Source: Chloroflexota bacterium
GTDB taxonomy: Bacteria; Chloroflexota; Dehalococcoidia; Lucifugimonadales; Lucifugimonadaceae
Assembly: GCA_029262735.1 (NCBI GenBank)
Contig: JAJCYY010000017.1
Location: 1-64,000, forward strand
DNA length: 64,000 bases
Direction: 5' to 3'
In this document: positions 49,269-58,158 of the stretch, in pieces
How positions within the stretch are numbered: position 1 is the stretch's first letter
Layout: every line of letters begins with the position of its first letter
The notes under the pieces: generated by a model
Told to the model about the DNA's origin: nothing
Databases searched by the model: none
The model's input: only the letters and a program-made list of their open reading frames with translations
Position numbers and translations under genes: made by a program

Positions 49269-50861
49269 TTATCGCCCCGGCACGTAGTCGGTGTCAGGTT
49301 CGAACGGGTACAACGGCTTCCGGCGGCCGTGATAGGTGAAGAACGAAAGGTCTGCAGTCGTCACGCCGGGCGTGTTCACAAGGACCACTTCGCCAGCAAT
49401 TGGCTGATATGCAGGCCGCGGCGAAACGACACCCTTCGCAATCACGATCTGGTAGTGCTCGGGGATGATGCCCGCTGCGTACATGCCATAGCGAGACGTG
49501 TTGCCAGTGCGGCTGGTGTTGAGAAACAGCGTGTGGCCGTCGGTCGTGTCCAGCCGAACAGATGTCCCTGCATCGAAGAACCGGTAACCGCCGTGAGTGG
49601 CCCCAAAGTCTTCCCAGTCGCCATCAATGATCGCTCTCACGTTTCCCGTAACTCGCACCGGCTTGCCGTGCATGTCATCAGTCTTGGCACCGACCTCGAG
49701 AGTCACCTCTGATCCAACACCGGCTGCCACACACGCCTTCACAGTGTCAGGATCATAGAGCGACTGTAGCAACGACTTCACGCCCATCTTCTGTGCCTCG
49801 GCAAGTATGAAGGTTGAGTCGGCTGAAGAACCGCCGCCGATGTTGTCTCCAACGTCCATCAGTACAATTGGACCGGTTTTTGGCGCCTTACCGTCAGCGG
49901 TTTCTATCGCCTCCGGAGCTATGAGCGCCGTGCCGTCCGTCGGGACCTCATCCCAGTCTCCAAGACGGCGAGGCCCTCGGTAACGCTTCTGAGCCGACTC
50001 AAGGGCATCTTTGATTGAAGCAACCGGTGTATTCAGCGCTTCCCTGTGTTTCCATGCGCGCTCCGCCATCCAGACCGCTGTTTCCTTTGCCAGTTCCGGG
50101 TTGTTGTCTGTGATTGCAATCCAGCTCATTCCCATCTCATCGACATCCGCGTAGGGATAGCCTTCTGCAACGCTTGTGTCGAGAATCCCCGGACGCCCTA
50201 GCGCTTCGAGGGAATCGTCGACTATCGTCTTCATCGGCTCTTCTCCGGTGAACTGCCGAACAATGTTCACTACGAGCGGTGGCATTTCGATCCACTGCGT
50301 CGGCTTGATCTCACCTTTGGCGGTCCGGTAGATCAGTTCGGCGCACCTGTAGCCGCGAGGTCGAGGGTCGAGGTGCGGGTTCGTTCGCCAGACGATGCAG
50401 ATATCTGTGTTTGCAACCACGGCTTTGGAGACGTTGGAGTGCATGTCCAACGTGATGCCGACCGGGACGTTGGGACCGACGATCTCCCGCACGGCGCGAG
50501 TGAACTCGCCGTCCATGTCAGGAAACTCCTCGGAGACCGCGGCTCCGTGGTTTGGCAGAAGAACGGCGTCCCAGGGACCACGGTCACGGAGCATCTGGAG
50601 CATCTCTCCTGAAATCCGGTCGTACGCGTCCTTTGTGATGGTGCCTATTGGTCCGGTCTGCGCCCACATTAGTGGGACGGCCTCAAAGCCGAACTCCCTG
50701 GCCGCCTGCAAGTAGCCGGCGGTCGTGTACAGCGAGTTCTGGAACTTTTCGACAATCTCGTCTCCGCGCAACAGATCGGATAGCTCAAACTGGTGATAGT
50801 CGGCCGGAACGCGCGAGAAGGTGTTGGTCTCGTGGGAGATTCCGAGAATCGCGAACCGCAT
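49269..50861 (-). CDS. M81 family metallopeptidase (MlrC-like)
   Basis: A 530-residue protein beginning with MRFAILGISHETNTFSRVP, the signature of microcystinase C (MlrC)/DUF1485 proteins. LPNHGAAV and TLDMHSNVS carry the likely zinc ligands, and a second domain has LMDVGDNIGGGSSADS. Members hydrolyse linearised microcystin or act as peptidases/amidohydrolases in catabolic pathways. It follows the enolase-superfamily gene by 63 bases on the minus strand, forming a two-gene operon. The substrate is unknown; such MlrC-enolase pairs are frequent in SAR202 genomes according to what is known of that group. Confidence 0.85.
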   Translation of the reverse strand: MRFAILGISHETNTFSRVPADYHQFELSDLLRGDEIVEKFQNSLYTTAGYLQAAREFGFEAVPLMWAQTGPIGTITKDAYDRISGEMLQMLRDRGPWDAVLLPNHGAAVSEEFPDMDGEFTRAVREIVGPNVPVGITLDMHSNVSKAVVANTDICIVWRTNPHLDPRPRGYRCAELIYRTAKGEIKPTQWIEMPPLVVNIVRQFTGEEPMKTIVDDSLEALGRPGILDTSVAEGYPYADVDEMGMSWIAITDNNPELAKETAVWMAERAWKHREALNTPVASIKDALESAQKRYRGPRRLGDWDEVPTDGTALIAPEAIETADGKAPKTGPIVLMDVGDNIGGGSSADSTFILAEAQKMGVKSLLQSLYDPDTVKACVAAGVGSEVTLEVGAKTDDMHGKPVRVTGNVRAIIDGDWEDFGATHGGYRFFDAGTSVRLDTTDGHTLFLNTSRTGNTSRYGMYAAGIIPEHYQIVIAKGVVSPRPAYQPIAGEVVLVNTPGVTTADLSFFTYHGRRKPLYPFEPDTDYVPGR

Positions 50862-50924
50862 CTTGCTGGCTCCTGTCGGGTCGTCTGAGGTTGATTTTCT
50901 TCTATGAGATCCTGGGCCGCGGGC

Positions 50925-52094
50925 TCAAATTGATACTGCGTGTTTTTTCAGTGCCGATTCGTTGAGTTCTGTTCCCCAACCGGGCCTTGTGGGTATGGTC
51001 ACGCGACCATTGTTGATCTCCGGCAAATGGGTCACAAGCTCATCACGCCACGACACCTGTACGGGGTCAGATTCGCTGATCATTACGTTGTTCACGGTGG
51101 CGCAGAGGTTCATTGACTGGAACGTGGACATATGGCCGTTGAAGTTGTGGGGCGCGATGTTCATGTCAAAGACCTCGGCCATCTTCGCTGCGTTACGCGC
51201 CGGTGTGAATCCCTGCCACTGTACGTCCACCTTGACCACATCCATCGCCCGCTCTTCGAAAAGCGGCAGATAGTTGATCGGTCCCAGCTTCTGCTCGCCT
51301 GTGCAGATTGGAAAACGAACTGCGTCCTTGACCATGCGGAGCGACTTCGCATCGAGATTGTCTATCTCCATCCAGAACAGGTCAAACTCCTCCAGGGCAT
51401 GCCCGAGCCTGATCTGACCCGACGCCTTGAAGTTCACGTTCACGTCGAGGCAGATCTCCATCTCTGGTCCTGCAACTTCACGGAAGGCTGATATCTGGCG
51501 CACTGCAATATCGAGCAATTCTCGGGTGAGTGCCTGGTCGTGAGGACCGTCCCGTCCCTGCCTGATGCCGAACCAGGGACCATCGTTGTTAGGTATCAGT
51601 ATGTTGGTCTTGAAGGCGTCGTAGCCCGCGGCTTTCGCCTGTTCGACCACCCGGCAGGCGTCATCAAGCGATGAGATAGGTTTTGCGCCGATCTTTTCGG
51701 GATGGCTGGCCTGATAGGTACCGAGGTGTGACCAGTAGACCCGCTGTTCGCTGCGGGTTGGTCCGCCGAACAGCTCGTAGACGGGAACGCCGAGCGCCTT
51801 TGCCTTTGCGTCCCAGAGCGCCAGCTCAATTCCAGCCATCGCCTGCCATGTCGCTCCTCCATACACGGAATGCGTGCCACGCAGCATGTCCATGTAGAGC
51901 TTTTCGACCTGTCGAGGATCCTGGCCGACGACGAAGCGCGAGAGGTCTTTCACAAGCCCGATCATGCCGTTTGCGACTGCGCCTTCACCAAACTCTGAGT
52001 ATCCGGTGATTCCCTCGTCGGTGCGGAGGATGCAGAACATCCACGGAGATTGCAGGCCTTCGACGGCGACGGCTTCGACTGATGTGACCTTCAT
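50925..52094 (-). CDS. Mandelate racemase/muconate lactonizing enzyme family protein (second copy)
   Basis: A 389-residue enolase-superfamily enzyme, distinct from the one at 44.8 kb. Metal ligands are in CLDVNVNF (Asp), FWMEIDNL (Glu) and CTGEQKLG (Glu). DAFKTNI holds a catalytic Lys and IAPHNFNGHMS a His. I start at the ATG at 52094 (KVTSVEAVAVEG); the frame upstream to 52154 has no ribosome binding site. It lies first in an operon with the M81 metallopeptidase gene. Probable sugar-acid or dicarboxylic acid dehydratase/racemase; substrate unknown. Confidence 0.87.
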   Translation of the reverse strand: MKVTSVEAVAVEGLQSPWMFCILRTDEGITGYSEFGEGAVANGMIGLVKDLSRFVVGQDPRQVEKLYMDMLRGTHSVYGGATWQAMAGIELALWDAKAKALGVPVYELFGGPTRSEQRVYWSHLGTYQASHPEKIGAKPISSLDDACRVVEQAKAAGYDAFKTNILIPNNDGPWFGIRQGRDGPHDQALTRELLDIAVRQISAFREVAGPEMEICLDVNVNFKASGQIRLGHALEEFDLFWMEIDNLDAKSLRMVKDAVRFPICTGEQKLGPINYLPLFEERAMDVVKVDVQWQGFTPARNAAKMAEVFDMNIAPHNFNGHMSTFQSMNLCATVNNVMISESDPVQVSWRDELVTHLPEINNGRVTIPTRPGWGTELNESALKKHAVSI

Positions 52095-52215
52095 GTTTTC
52101 TCTGATTCTCCTGGTCAGGCTACGCGTAACCCTGAGCCTGATTGTAAGGCGCATCGGGCGGTATAGACAGAAATGAATGTGACGTGGCGCACACTACCAC
52201 CGGGTGTGCCCGGCG

Positions 52216-53322
52216 TCAGCGGTCGACGAATGGAACGTCCAGGCGCGCCGGTCCGGGCCTGCGAACCGCTCGGAAGATCACGTAGGACGCTGTGATGGCC
52301 GAGACCGGAAGGACGACTCCGAAAACGATGATGCTGGCCGGTGTGAGTAGGTCATGATCGATCGAGATCGCTATCAGAGCTATGAGATACACGCCGTAGA
52401 AACCGAGCATGAACAGTCCGTCTCTGCGTCCTGCCTGTCTGCCGATAATCGCGATCGCAAGTACGATAATTCCTACGCTGAGAGCTACCGGAAAGTCGAG
52501 TCGAAGGGCGTCGCTCGGCACCTCCAGTCCGCCTTTGGATACCAGGGCGGCTGCCCCGATGACCCCGAGGACGTTGATCACGCTTGCGCCGACGGCGTTG
52601 CCGATCGCAAGGTCGGTCTGGCCGCGTAACGCGGCGATCACCGCTGTCGTCAGCTCCGGCGCCGATGTTCCTGCCGAAACGATGGTCAGCCCGATGATCA
52701 GCTCGCTCACGCCCAGTGCGGTAGCAATGTCCGATGCGGAATTGACGAACAGCCGCGACCCAAGGATCAAAAATGTAGCTCCGACCGCGGCGAGGCCGAG
52801 ACCTGCGCCCATGTCTCTCAGTGCAGCCTGCCTGGTGCGAGTGACCCTTGACTCGCGGGTAGCGCGTGCCGTTCGCCGTGACTGGAGGACCGAGAAGGTG
52901 ATGAACCCAACGAGTACCAGCAGCAGCAGGATGCCTTCCCACTCAGCGACATTTCTGTTGACTGCAAAGATGTAGACGATCAATGTCGCTGCGATCAAGA
53001 CGGGCAGGTCTTTTCGTATGGTCAGGTTCGAGACAGGAATGACAATGATGGCCGCGGCAGCACCTGCGACGACGAGGGTGTTGAAGATGTTGCTGCCGAG
53101 AACGTTGCCGACCGCAAGGCCGCCGCGGCCCTGCGATGCTGCGACTATCGAGACGCTTGCTTCTGGTGCGGTGGTTGCAAACGAGACGATTGTCAGGCCG
53201 ATGACGAGCGGTGAGAGACCGGCGAGCCTGCCGAGTCTCGTAGCGCCGCGGACAAGCCCTTCTGCGCCGACAACGAGAAGGACGAGACCGATGATGAAAA
53301 ATACTAGGTCAAGGGGGCTCAT
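52216..53322 (-). CDS. Sodium/calcium exchanger family protein (CaCA)
   Basis: A 368-residue membrane protein with two alpha-repeats: GLTIVSFATTAPEASVSI near residues 45-62 and GLTIVSAGTSAPELTTAVIAALRG in the second half. Both carry the ion-binding Glu, and each is followed by GNVLGSNIFN or GNAVGASVINVLG. This is the YrbG-type cation antiporter family. Its ATG at 53322 overlaps the stop codon of the acetyltransferase gene by 4 bases (ATGA), so the two are coupled. A frame open to 53349 lies inside that gene and is not used. Confidence 0.92.
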   Translation of the reverse strand: MSPLDLVFFIIGLVLLVVGAEGLVRGATRLGRLAGLSPLVIGLTIVSFATTAPEASVSIVAASQGRGGLAVGNVLGSNIFNTLVVAGAAAAIIVIPVSNLTIRKDLPVLIAATLIVYIFAVNRNVAEWEGILLLLVLVGFITFSVLQSRRTARATRESRVTRTRQAALRDMGAGLGLAAVGATFLILGSRLFVNSASDIATALGVSELIIGLTIVSAGTSAPELTTAVIAALRGQTDLAIGNAVGASVINVLGVIGAAALVSKGGLEVPSDALRLDFPVALSVGIIVLAIAIIGRQAGRRDGLFMLGFYGVYLIALIAISIDHDLLTPASIIVFGVVLPVSAITASYVIFRAVRRPGPARLDVPFVDR

Positions 53323-54164
53323 GCTGGTCTGGTGAGCACCTCGACCCACGTTGGTCGCAATCCGGCTGCGATTGCCGTCCGCATGGACGGGATGTTGGCA
53401 TTTGATGTGCCGTAGTAGGGCAGCGCACCGGCGTCGAATACCGCTCGGGCAGCCGTGGCGGTGATAGCCGGGGCAAGTCCGTTCCCGCGGTGGCGCGGCA
53501 ACACGTCTATGCCTATCTGGTACATAAATTCCGAGTCTTTCGAAGCGCCTGCTATGCCGACGATCGCACCCTGAAGCTCTGCTACCGCGGCGAGAACCAT
53601 TGGCCGACCAGAGACTCCCGGTCCACGGAACACGGCGTTCGGATACTGTGTGCGGTCAATCATAGTCGGATTTGCAGACAACTCAGTTTCCAGGTCAGTC
53701 ACTCTCACGGTGTACTCCGGCGAGTACGGTGGCTCAATGAGATTGGCGCGGGGCGAAGTAAACCGCGGATAAGGCCCGTAGACGGTCAGATCTTTCTGCG
53801 CTCCGTGGTGCACCAATTCCACAAGCATCTGGTCACGAAACAGTTCATCTCGGCTGCTTGCCGTGAAGGTCTGTCGAGCCCAATCCAGATCCTCGGCGTC
53901 AACCGATATCACGGCACCCTCTCCAAGTGTCACAGCAGAAATGCGGCCCGGATGAGGATTGAATGCACGGTGCTCTTGCCATGATCTGCGTTCCGGCACT
54001 CGTGCCACCACATGTATGCCGCCGTCTGACAGTTGCTCGACTTCGCAGCCGGTTTCGGCCGTCAGCATCGAGATGACGGTCTGCCTGACTTCTGCAGCGT
54101 ACATGGCCCGGTCCTTGTCGTTCGCTGGTGATGCAGTGGTCAATCGGTTGAACGTTGTGAGCAT
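53319..54164 (-). CDS. GNAT family N-acetyltransferase
   Basis: A 281-residue protein; the C-terminal half is a GNAT domain with QIGIDVLPRHRGNGLAPAIT carrying the acetyl-CoA pyrophosphate-binding R/Q-x-x-G-x-G/A pattern. It ends with YGTSNANIPSMRTAIAAG. The N-terminal half is a divergent domain that I cannot assign. It lies directly ahead of the Na/Ca antiporter gene with a 4-base overlap. The start could be the ATG at 54164 or a better-spaced ATG at 54104 (AAGGAC upstream). Substrate unknown. Confidence 0.8.
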   Translation of the reverse strand: MLTTFNRLTTASPANDKDRAMYAAEVRQTVISMLTAETGCEVEQLSDGGIHVVARVPERRSWQEHRAFNPHPGRISAVTLGEGAVISVDAEDLDWARQTFTASSRDELFRDQMLVELVHHGAQKDLTVYGPYPRFTSPRANLIEPPYSPEYTVRVTDLETELSANPTMIDRTQYPNAVFRGPGVSGRPMVLAAVAELQGAIVGIAGASKDSEFMYQIGIDVLPRHRGNGLAPAITATAARAVFDAGALPYYGTSNANIPSMRTAIAAGLRPTWVEVLTRPA

Positions 54165-54423
54165 ATGCCAGTTGAAGGAGTCCGGGCTCGTCCTGGGATG
54201 GACATCTGAACTTCGATGTAGTTGACGGACCGTTCACCAACCTCACATACGTTGAACCGCCGGCGCGAATAGAGAAGGCGACCTATTCGGCCTGATGTTC
54301 GATCAGTAGCAGGTGCTAGTGGCCCGACAGATTTTCACTCAGGTGTAAAGGCTATGTCTGCATGGCTGGGGAAACAGATGATTGCCTGACGGTTTTCTCT
54401 AAATCAGACAGGTGGCCCTCAAC

Positions 54424-55188
54424 ATGACGACAACAGAGTGGGTCAGATCGAACATCGGCTCGTCGCCGAATCCTGCTCCACCTGCCCGTGTATCGCACGC
54501 GGCTGACCCGCGGACCAGTTTCTTCACGGGTTACCTGCGGCACGATATGAGGGCGTTACATGCGTACTGTGGCGATGGACAGGCAACTTTTCGGCTTGCA
54601 GCTTCTGTGCCGATGGGTGAGGTGACGGGCGTAGACCCTGACACCGGGAATCTTCGCAAAGCGAAGGCACGCAACGTTGTTGCTGATGCGGGAGATGTCT
54701 CTTTTGAGCGGTGCTCGTTGGCCGACCTGCCGTTCGGGCCGGATCAGTTCGATGCGGTACTCCTGGATGGACCTTTTGCAACTGAGCGATCGCCGGAGAG
54801 GGCGTTGGCAGAGGTGCTGAGGGTCCTGGTGCCGGGAGGAGTGTTGGGAGCACGTCATACGGTGGCGTCGAGCCGGGTATTGACCGCAGATTCGCCGTTG
54901 ATCGCTCGCGTTTTGAAGAAACAGGAGACTGTTTTACGCGACCTGGGAGGCGATCCAGATGCGGGCTTGAAGCAGCCGGGCCTTTTGCGAGAGGCCGGTT
55001 TTGTGAACCTTCGAGTGACCGCTTCCGCCGAGCAGGCAACCGGAGACGACCTGCTTGCCGGGCTTTCACATGGTGGATTCGTGCCGGGTCTGGAGCGTGA
55101 AGAGAGCGAAGGTGAAGAGGTCGAGGAGCCGTTGGTCTACTCATTTATCACCGCGGTTGAGACCGTGTGCTGGAAACCTGTCCGGTGA
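54424..55188 (+). CDS. Class I SAM-dependent methyltransferase-like protein
   Basis: A protein of about 254 residues in the methyltransferase fold. It has a GDGQATFRLAASVPMGEVTGVDPD cofactor region (motif I degenerate, with CGDGQAT), ADLPFGPDQFDAVLLDG as motif IV, and a VLRVLVPGGVLG loop typical of UbiE-like enzymes. It ends with an acidic EESEGEEVEEP stretch. The stop overlaps the start of the downstream SDR gene by 3-4 bases, so they are translationally coupled. I use the ATG at 54424, the first good start after the ribosome binding site; a GTG four codons upstream is also open. Confidence 0.78.
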   Translation: MTTTEWVRSNIGSSPNPAPPARVSHAADPRTSFFTGYLRHDMRALHAYCGDGQATFRLAASVPMGEVTGVDPDTGNLRKAKARNVVADAGDVSFERCSLADLPFGPDQFDAVLLDGPFATERSPERALAEVLRVLVPGGVLGARHTVASSRVLTADSPLIARVLKKQETVLRDLGGDPDAGLKQPGLLREAGFVNLRVTASAEQATGDDLLAGLSHGGFVPGLEREESEGEEVEEPLVYSFITAVETVCWKPVR

Positions 55189-55955
55189 ATATCTCTCTCG
55201 AGGGCAGAGTTGCCCTGATCACAGGAGGCGGCAGCGGAATAGGCGCTGCGACTGCCCGCCTCATTTCACAGAGCGGTGGAGCTGTTGCACTGGCAGGGAT
55301 CCCGGAAACAGAGGTCGTCGCGGTTGCCGAGGAGATCAATTCTGCTGGCGGCAGAGCAATTGCGGTTATTACGGATGTATCGGATTCCGGTCAGGTCAAA
55401 GAGTCCGTCAGGACAACGGTCGAGGAGTTTGGACGGCTCGATATCCTGGTGGCGAGCGCAGGAATCCAGATGCATCGTGAGGACCTGGAGCTACATCAAC
55501 TTTCCGAAGATACCTGGGACCGAACGCACGATGTGAACTACCGGGGCGTGATGCTGACCTGCAAGCATGCTCTTGCGCAGATGGTGGAGCAGGGCAGCGG
55601 CGGGAGCATCGTGATCATCTCTTCGATCACGGCACTGACCGGCACGTCCGCCAACGTGTCTTACCTATCTGGCAAGACCGGACTCCTGGGCCTGAACAGG
55701 TATATCGCCGTGCACTACGCGAAGTACGGAATCAGGTGCAACGCGGTACTGCCGGGTGCCCTCGAGCGGACTCCCAATCACGACCTCCACCTCGATGCGG
55801 CCGGGCGCGAAGAAAAGCTGCGTGCAAGGGTGCCGCTTGGGCGGCCTGGTACGCCTGAGGAGATTGCTCCCATGGTGACGTTCCTGTGCTCAGATGCAGC
55901 GAGCTACGCGACCGGTGGACAGTTCGTTATAGACGGTGGAAATACGATTATCTGA
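55185..55955 (+). CDS. SDR family oxidoreductase
   Basis: A protein of about 256 residues with TGGGSGIG cofactor motif, an ASAG motif (here replacing NNAG), Ser in IISSITALTG and Tyr-x3-Lys in YLSGK. The C-terminal part is PLGRPGTPEEIAPMVTFLCSDAASYATGGQFVIDGG, typical for classical SDRs such as 3-oxoacyl or sugar dehydrogenases. GTG at 55185 overlaps the methyltransferase stop (GTGA). Substrate unknown. Confidence 0.87.
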   Translation: MNISLEGRVALITGGGSGIGAATARLISQSGGAVALAGIPETEVVAVAEEINSAGGRAIAVITDVSDSGQVKESVRTTVEEFGRLDILVASAGIQMHREDLELHQLSEDTWDRTHDVNYRGVMLTCKHALAQMVEQGSGGSIVIISSITALTGTSANVSYLSGKTGLLGLNRYIAVHYAKYGIRCNAVLPGALERTPNHDLHLDAAGREEKLRARVPLGRPGTPEEIAPMVTFLCSDAASYATGGQFVIDGGNTII

Positions 55956-56037
55956 GCACCAGAACGGTACGTACATACAGCACATATACCTGTATATACA
56001 TACATATATATCTTTAGCGTGAAGTAACCTGCTTGAA

Positions 56038-57294
56038 CTAGGAATTGCGATTGAATCGTGGAACGTCTATTGGAGCGCCGTTCTGCCGGACACTCTGTAT
56101 AGATAGAGGCGTGATGCAGCTCCAGGTCACAGCGTCGTACACATCTATGGGCGGCCTTTCGCCTGTTGTGACGGCCTGGGCGAAGTCTTTTAGGACGAAA
56201 TAGTCGCCGCCTCCATGACCGGATCTCAGCGCGGCCTCTCCGTGCCTTGCCCAGAGAGGATGCTCGTACTGCTCTGCCAGCTCCCAGAGCACCTGCCACT
56301 GTGGATGGCCCATCGACTCGTGACCTTCCGGCCGCGCCATACCGGCATAGTTGAAGTTGGCAGGACTCACACCAGGGGAGACACCTTCAAGCCAAATAAG
56401 CGGCTCTTCTTCATCGTGGCGTCGTGAGACAAACGCCCCTGACGTTCCCTGCAGGCCAAAGTGGACCATGTTGTGAGGCCGCGGGCTTGCGCTGTCGAAA
56501 CGCAACGAGATCACCCTGCCTTGCTCTGTCTGAATGAGAGTAGAGGCTGAATCAGCTGAATTCGCCCAGGCATCGGGCATGCCGTTGGGGTGACCCTCAG
56601 GCAGAACGCTCTGCGCCCACTCCTGCCGGGTCGCCGACCTGGTGACGAACGTCGTCGTGCGCAGCAGCCGGTCGGTGCGGTTGATGCCGAGCCACTGGGC
56701 GACGGGGCCGAGCGAATGGGTGGGATAGCCATTGCCGCGCGAGCTCTGAGTGCTCCCCGAACGCATATTGCCGCGCCAGGTCAGGGACCCGTCTGTATGT
56801 ATATTAAGATCCCGACAGTCGTGTATGTATGCGCCCTCGGCGAACGTGATCTCGCCGAATGCGCCCTGCTCGGCCATATTGCGGACGAACATGGTTTCGC
56901 GCTTGTAGCAGTAGTTTTCGGCCAGCATGTATGCACGGCCTGTGCGCTCAACCGCTTCGACGAGTTGCCAGCACTCTTCCAGCGTCACGGCTGCGATCAC
57001 CTCCGAGAGCACATGCTTGCCTGCATGGAGAGCCTGAACCGCCTGTTGGGCGTGTAGAGTCATTGGCGTTGCGATGAACACGGCGTCAATGTTCGGGTCG
57101 TCGATCAAGCGTTCAAAGCTGTCGAACACCCTGATCGCAGGGTTGGTTTCGACCCACCTGGCTCTGACCTGCTGCGATGTGTCGCAGATCGCCACGAGGT
57201 CGATTTCGTTCTCTAGCGAATCAAGAGCGCTGGCGAAGGCCGCGCCGCGGTGACCGCCGGCTATTGCGAGGCGTAATGGCGATCGATGAGGCAT
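56038..57294 (-). CDS. Gfo/Idh/MocA family oxidoreductase
   Basis: A 418-residue two-domain dehydrogenase-like protein. LRLAIAGGHRGAAFA is the Rossmann start, then FIATPMTLHAQQAVQALHAGKHVLSEVIAAV where the usual EKP motif (with catalytic Lys) is replaced by SEV. The C-terminal half has the alpha/beta sandwich of the family. The start at 57294 follows GGAG; a further start at 57306 lacks one. It is a solitary gene converging on the SDR. The changed EKP may point to a non-dehydrogenase role. Confidence 0.83.
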   Translation of the reverse strand: MPHRSPLRLAIAGGHRGAAFASALDSLENEIDLVAICDTSQQVRARWVETNPAIRVFDSFERLIDDPNIDAVFIATPMTLHAQQAVQALHAGKHVLSEVIAAVTLEECWQLVEAVERTGRAYMLAENYCYKRETMFVRNMAEQGAFGEITFAEGAYIHDCRDLNIHTDGSLTWRGNMRSGSTQSSRGNGYPTHSLGPVAQWLGINRTDRLLRTTTFVTRSATRQEWAQSVLPEGHPNGMPDAWANSADSASTLIQTEQGRVISLRFDSASPRPHNMVHFGLQGTSGAFVSRRHDEEEPLIWLEGVSPGVSPANFNYAGMARPEGHESMGHPQWQVLWELAEQYEHPLWARHGEAALRSGHGGGDYFVLKDFAQAVTTGERPPIDVYDAVTWSCITPLSIQSVRQNGAPIDVPRFNRNS

Positions 57295-57419
57295 CAGGAA
57301 CTCCATTGACAGTTTGAGGGTGTGAACTGAGGTTCAGATCACGTTCAGAGTCAACGGAGTGTAGAGGTTGGCGCCGTCACGGGCGAACGGGCGTGACTTA
57401 AGACCGACTTATAAAGCGC

Positions 57420-57701
57420 CTAATCGAGGTTACAGTCTTCGAACCGATCCTCGTCGTAGAGGTTCGATGTGATGTACTTAAGTTGCTGGATATCGTCCTG
57501 GACCGCATTGATCGCCGGATTGCTCAACGAGTCACAGAGGTTGTGACTGGACGTGGCGGTTAGACCGGACACAGATTGAATCTCTGGCACTCCGTCTAAA
57601 GTAGATTCGTTAGAGCCGCCGAACGTGTTGCCCAGCGCGCCGATCATGAAGGGCAGTGCGATCAACTGGCCAAGGAGATATAGCTTGAGCAGCAGCTTCA
57701 T
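57420..57701 (-). CDS. Small secreted or membrane-anchored protein, hypothetical
   Basis: A 93-residue protein with a hydrophobic N-terminus (KLLLKLYLLGQLIALPFMIGAL) that would act as signal or anchor, and two Cys (residues 56 and about 90) that could form a disulfide. The rest is Ser/Asn/Asp-rich. The ribosome binding site is weak. It lies in a poorly coding stretch between the MocA-type gene and nudC, and I cannot recognise a family. Confidence 0.4.
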   Translation of the reverse strand: MKLLLKLYLLGQLIALPFMIGALGNTFGGSNESTLDGVPEIQSVSGLTATSSHNLCDSLSNPAINAVQDDIQQLKYITSNLYDEDRFEDCNLD

Positions 57702-58158
57702 ACACTCAGCGTCACATGGGTGTGGGCGGCTGAGTTGCCGAACCGGTGTGGATTACGAGTGTCGCGTGATTGGAAGCGGCGTTTGCCGTAGATACATCGG
57801 CGGCATCGCAGGGCAGGTTGAGGCCTTGCCGAGTTCGTCGATCTCCAGAATTAGCTGGTGCTCGCAACTACGGCGAGGACGGTCATTCCGGCCATCACTA
57901 CCGGTGAAATAATGCGAGATCTGAGTACGTTCACTGCGGGTTCTCCCTGGCCATGATGCCAAACCGACCTGGCCCCTTACATGAACGATTATTGCGTGCC
58001 GAGCGTTATCGGATCGTTACCTGAGGCTCGGAAATTTCCAGGGCTCGGACGCCGCCGCAACCGCGCATGTGTATGAGCGCGGACATATGTATGTACCGAG
58101 TGAAAACAAGATCAAAAAGCGATATATATCGGCATAGATGTCCCGGTATATCGCCCTG
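57702..58158. other. Low-coding region between small secreted protein and nudC
   Basis: About 450 bases without a convincing conserved gene. A candidate 27-residue hydrophobic peptide is encoded on the minus strand at 57851-57934 (GTG start after GGGAG). Near the right end are several short palindromes, e.g. CGATATATATCG at 58118-58131, and a CATATGTATG stretch. No terminator was recognised for nudC here. Confidence 0.4.
57851..57934 (-). CDS. Candidate small hydrophobic peptide (27 aa)
   Basis: A GTG-initiated frame with GGGAG eight bases upstream encodes a short positively charged start (VNVLRSR) followed by about 19 hydrophobic residues, resembling a signal or membrane peptide. No downstream domain is in frame. 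It may be a remnant or a real small membrane protein. Confidence 0.25.
   Translation of the reverse strand: MNVLRSRIISPVVMAGMTVLAVVASTS

Noticed and set aside
54185..54295. Open stretch ending in a TGA upstream of the methyltransferase, protein-like on the plus strand
   Set aside because: It begins right after an in-frame TGA without a start codon, so it is most likely chance or a remnant.
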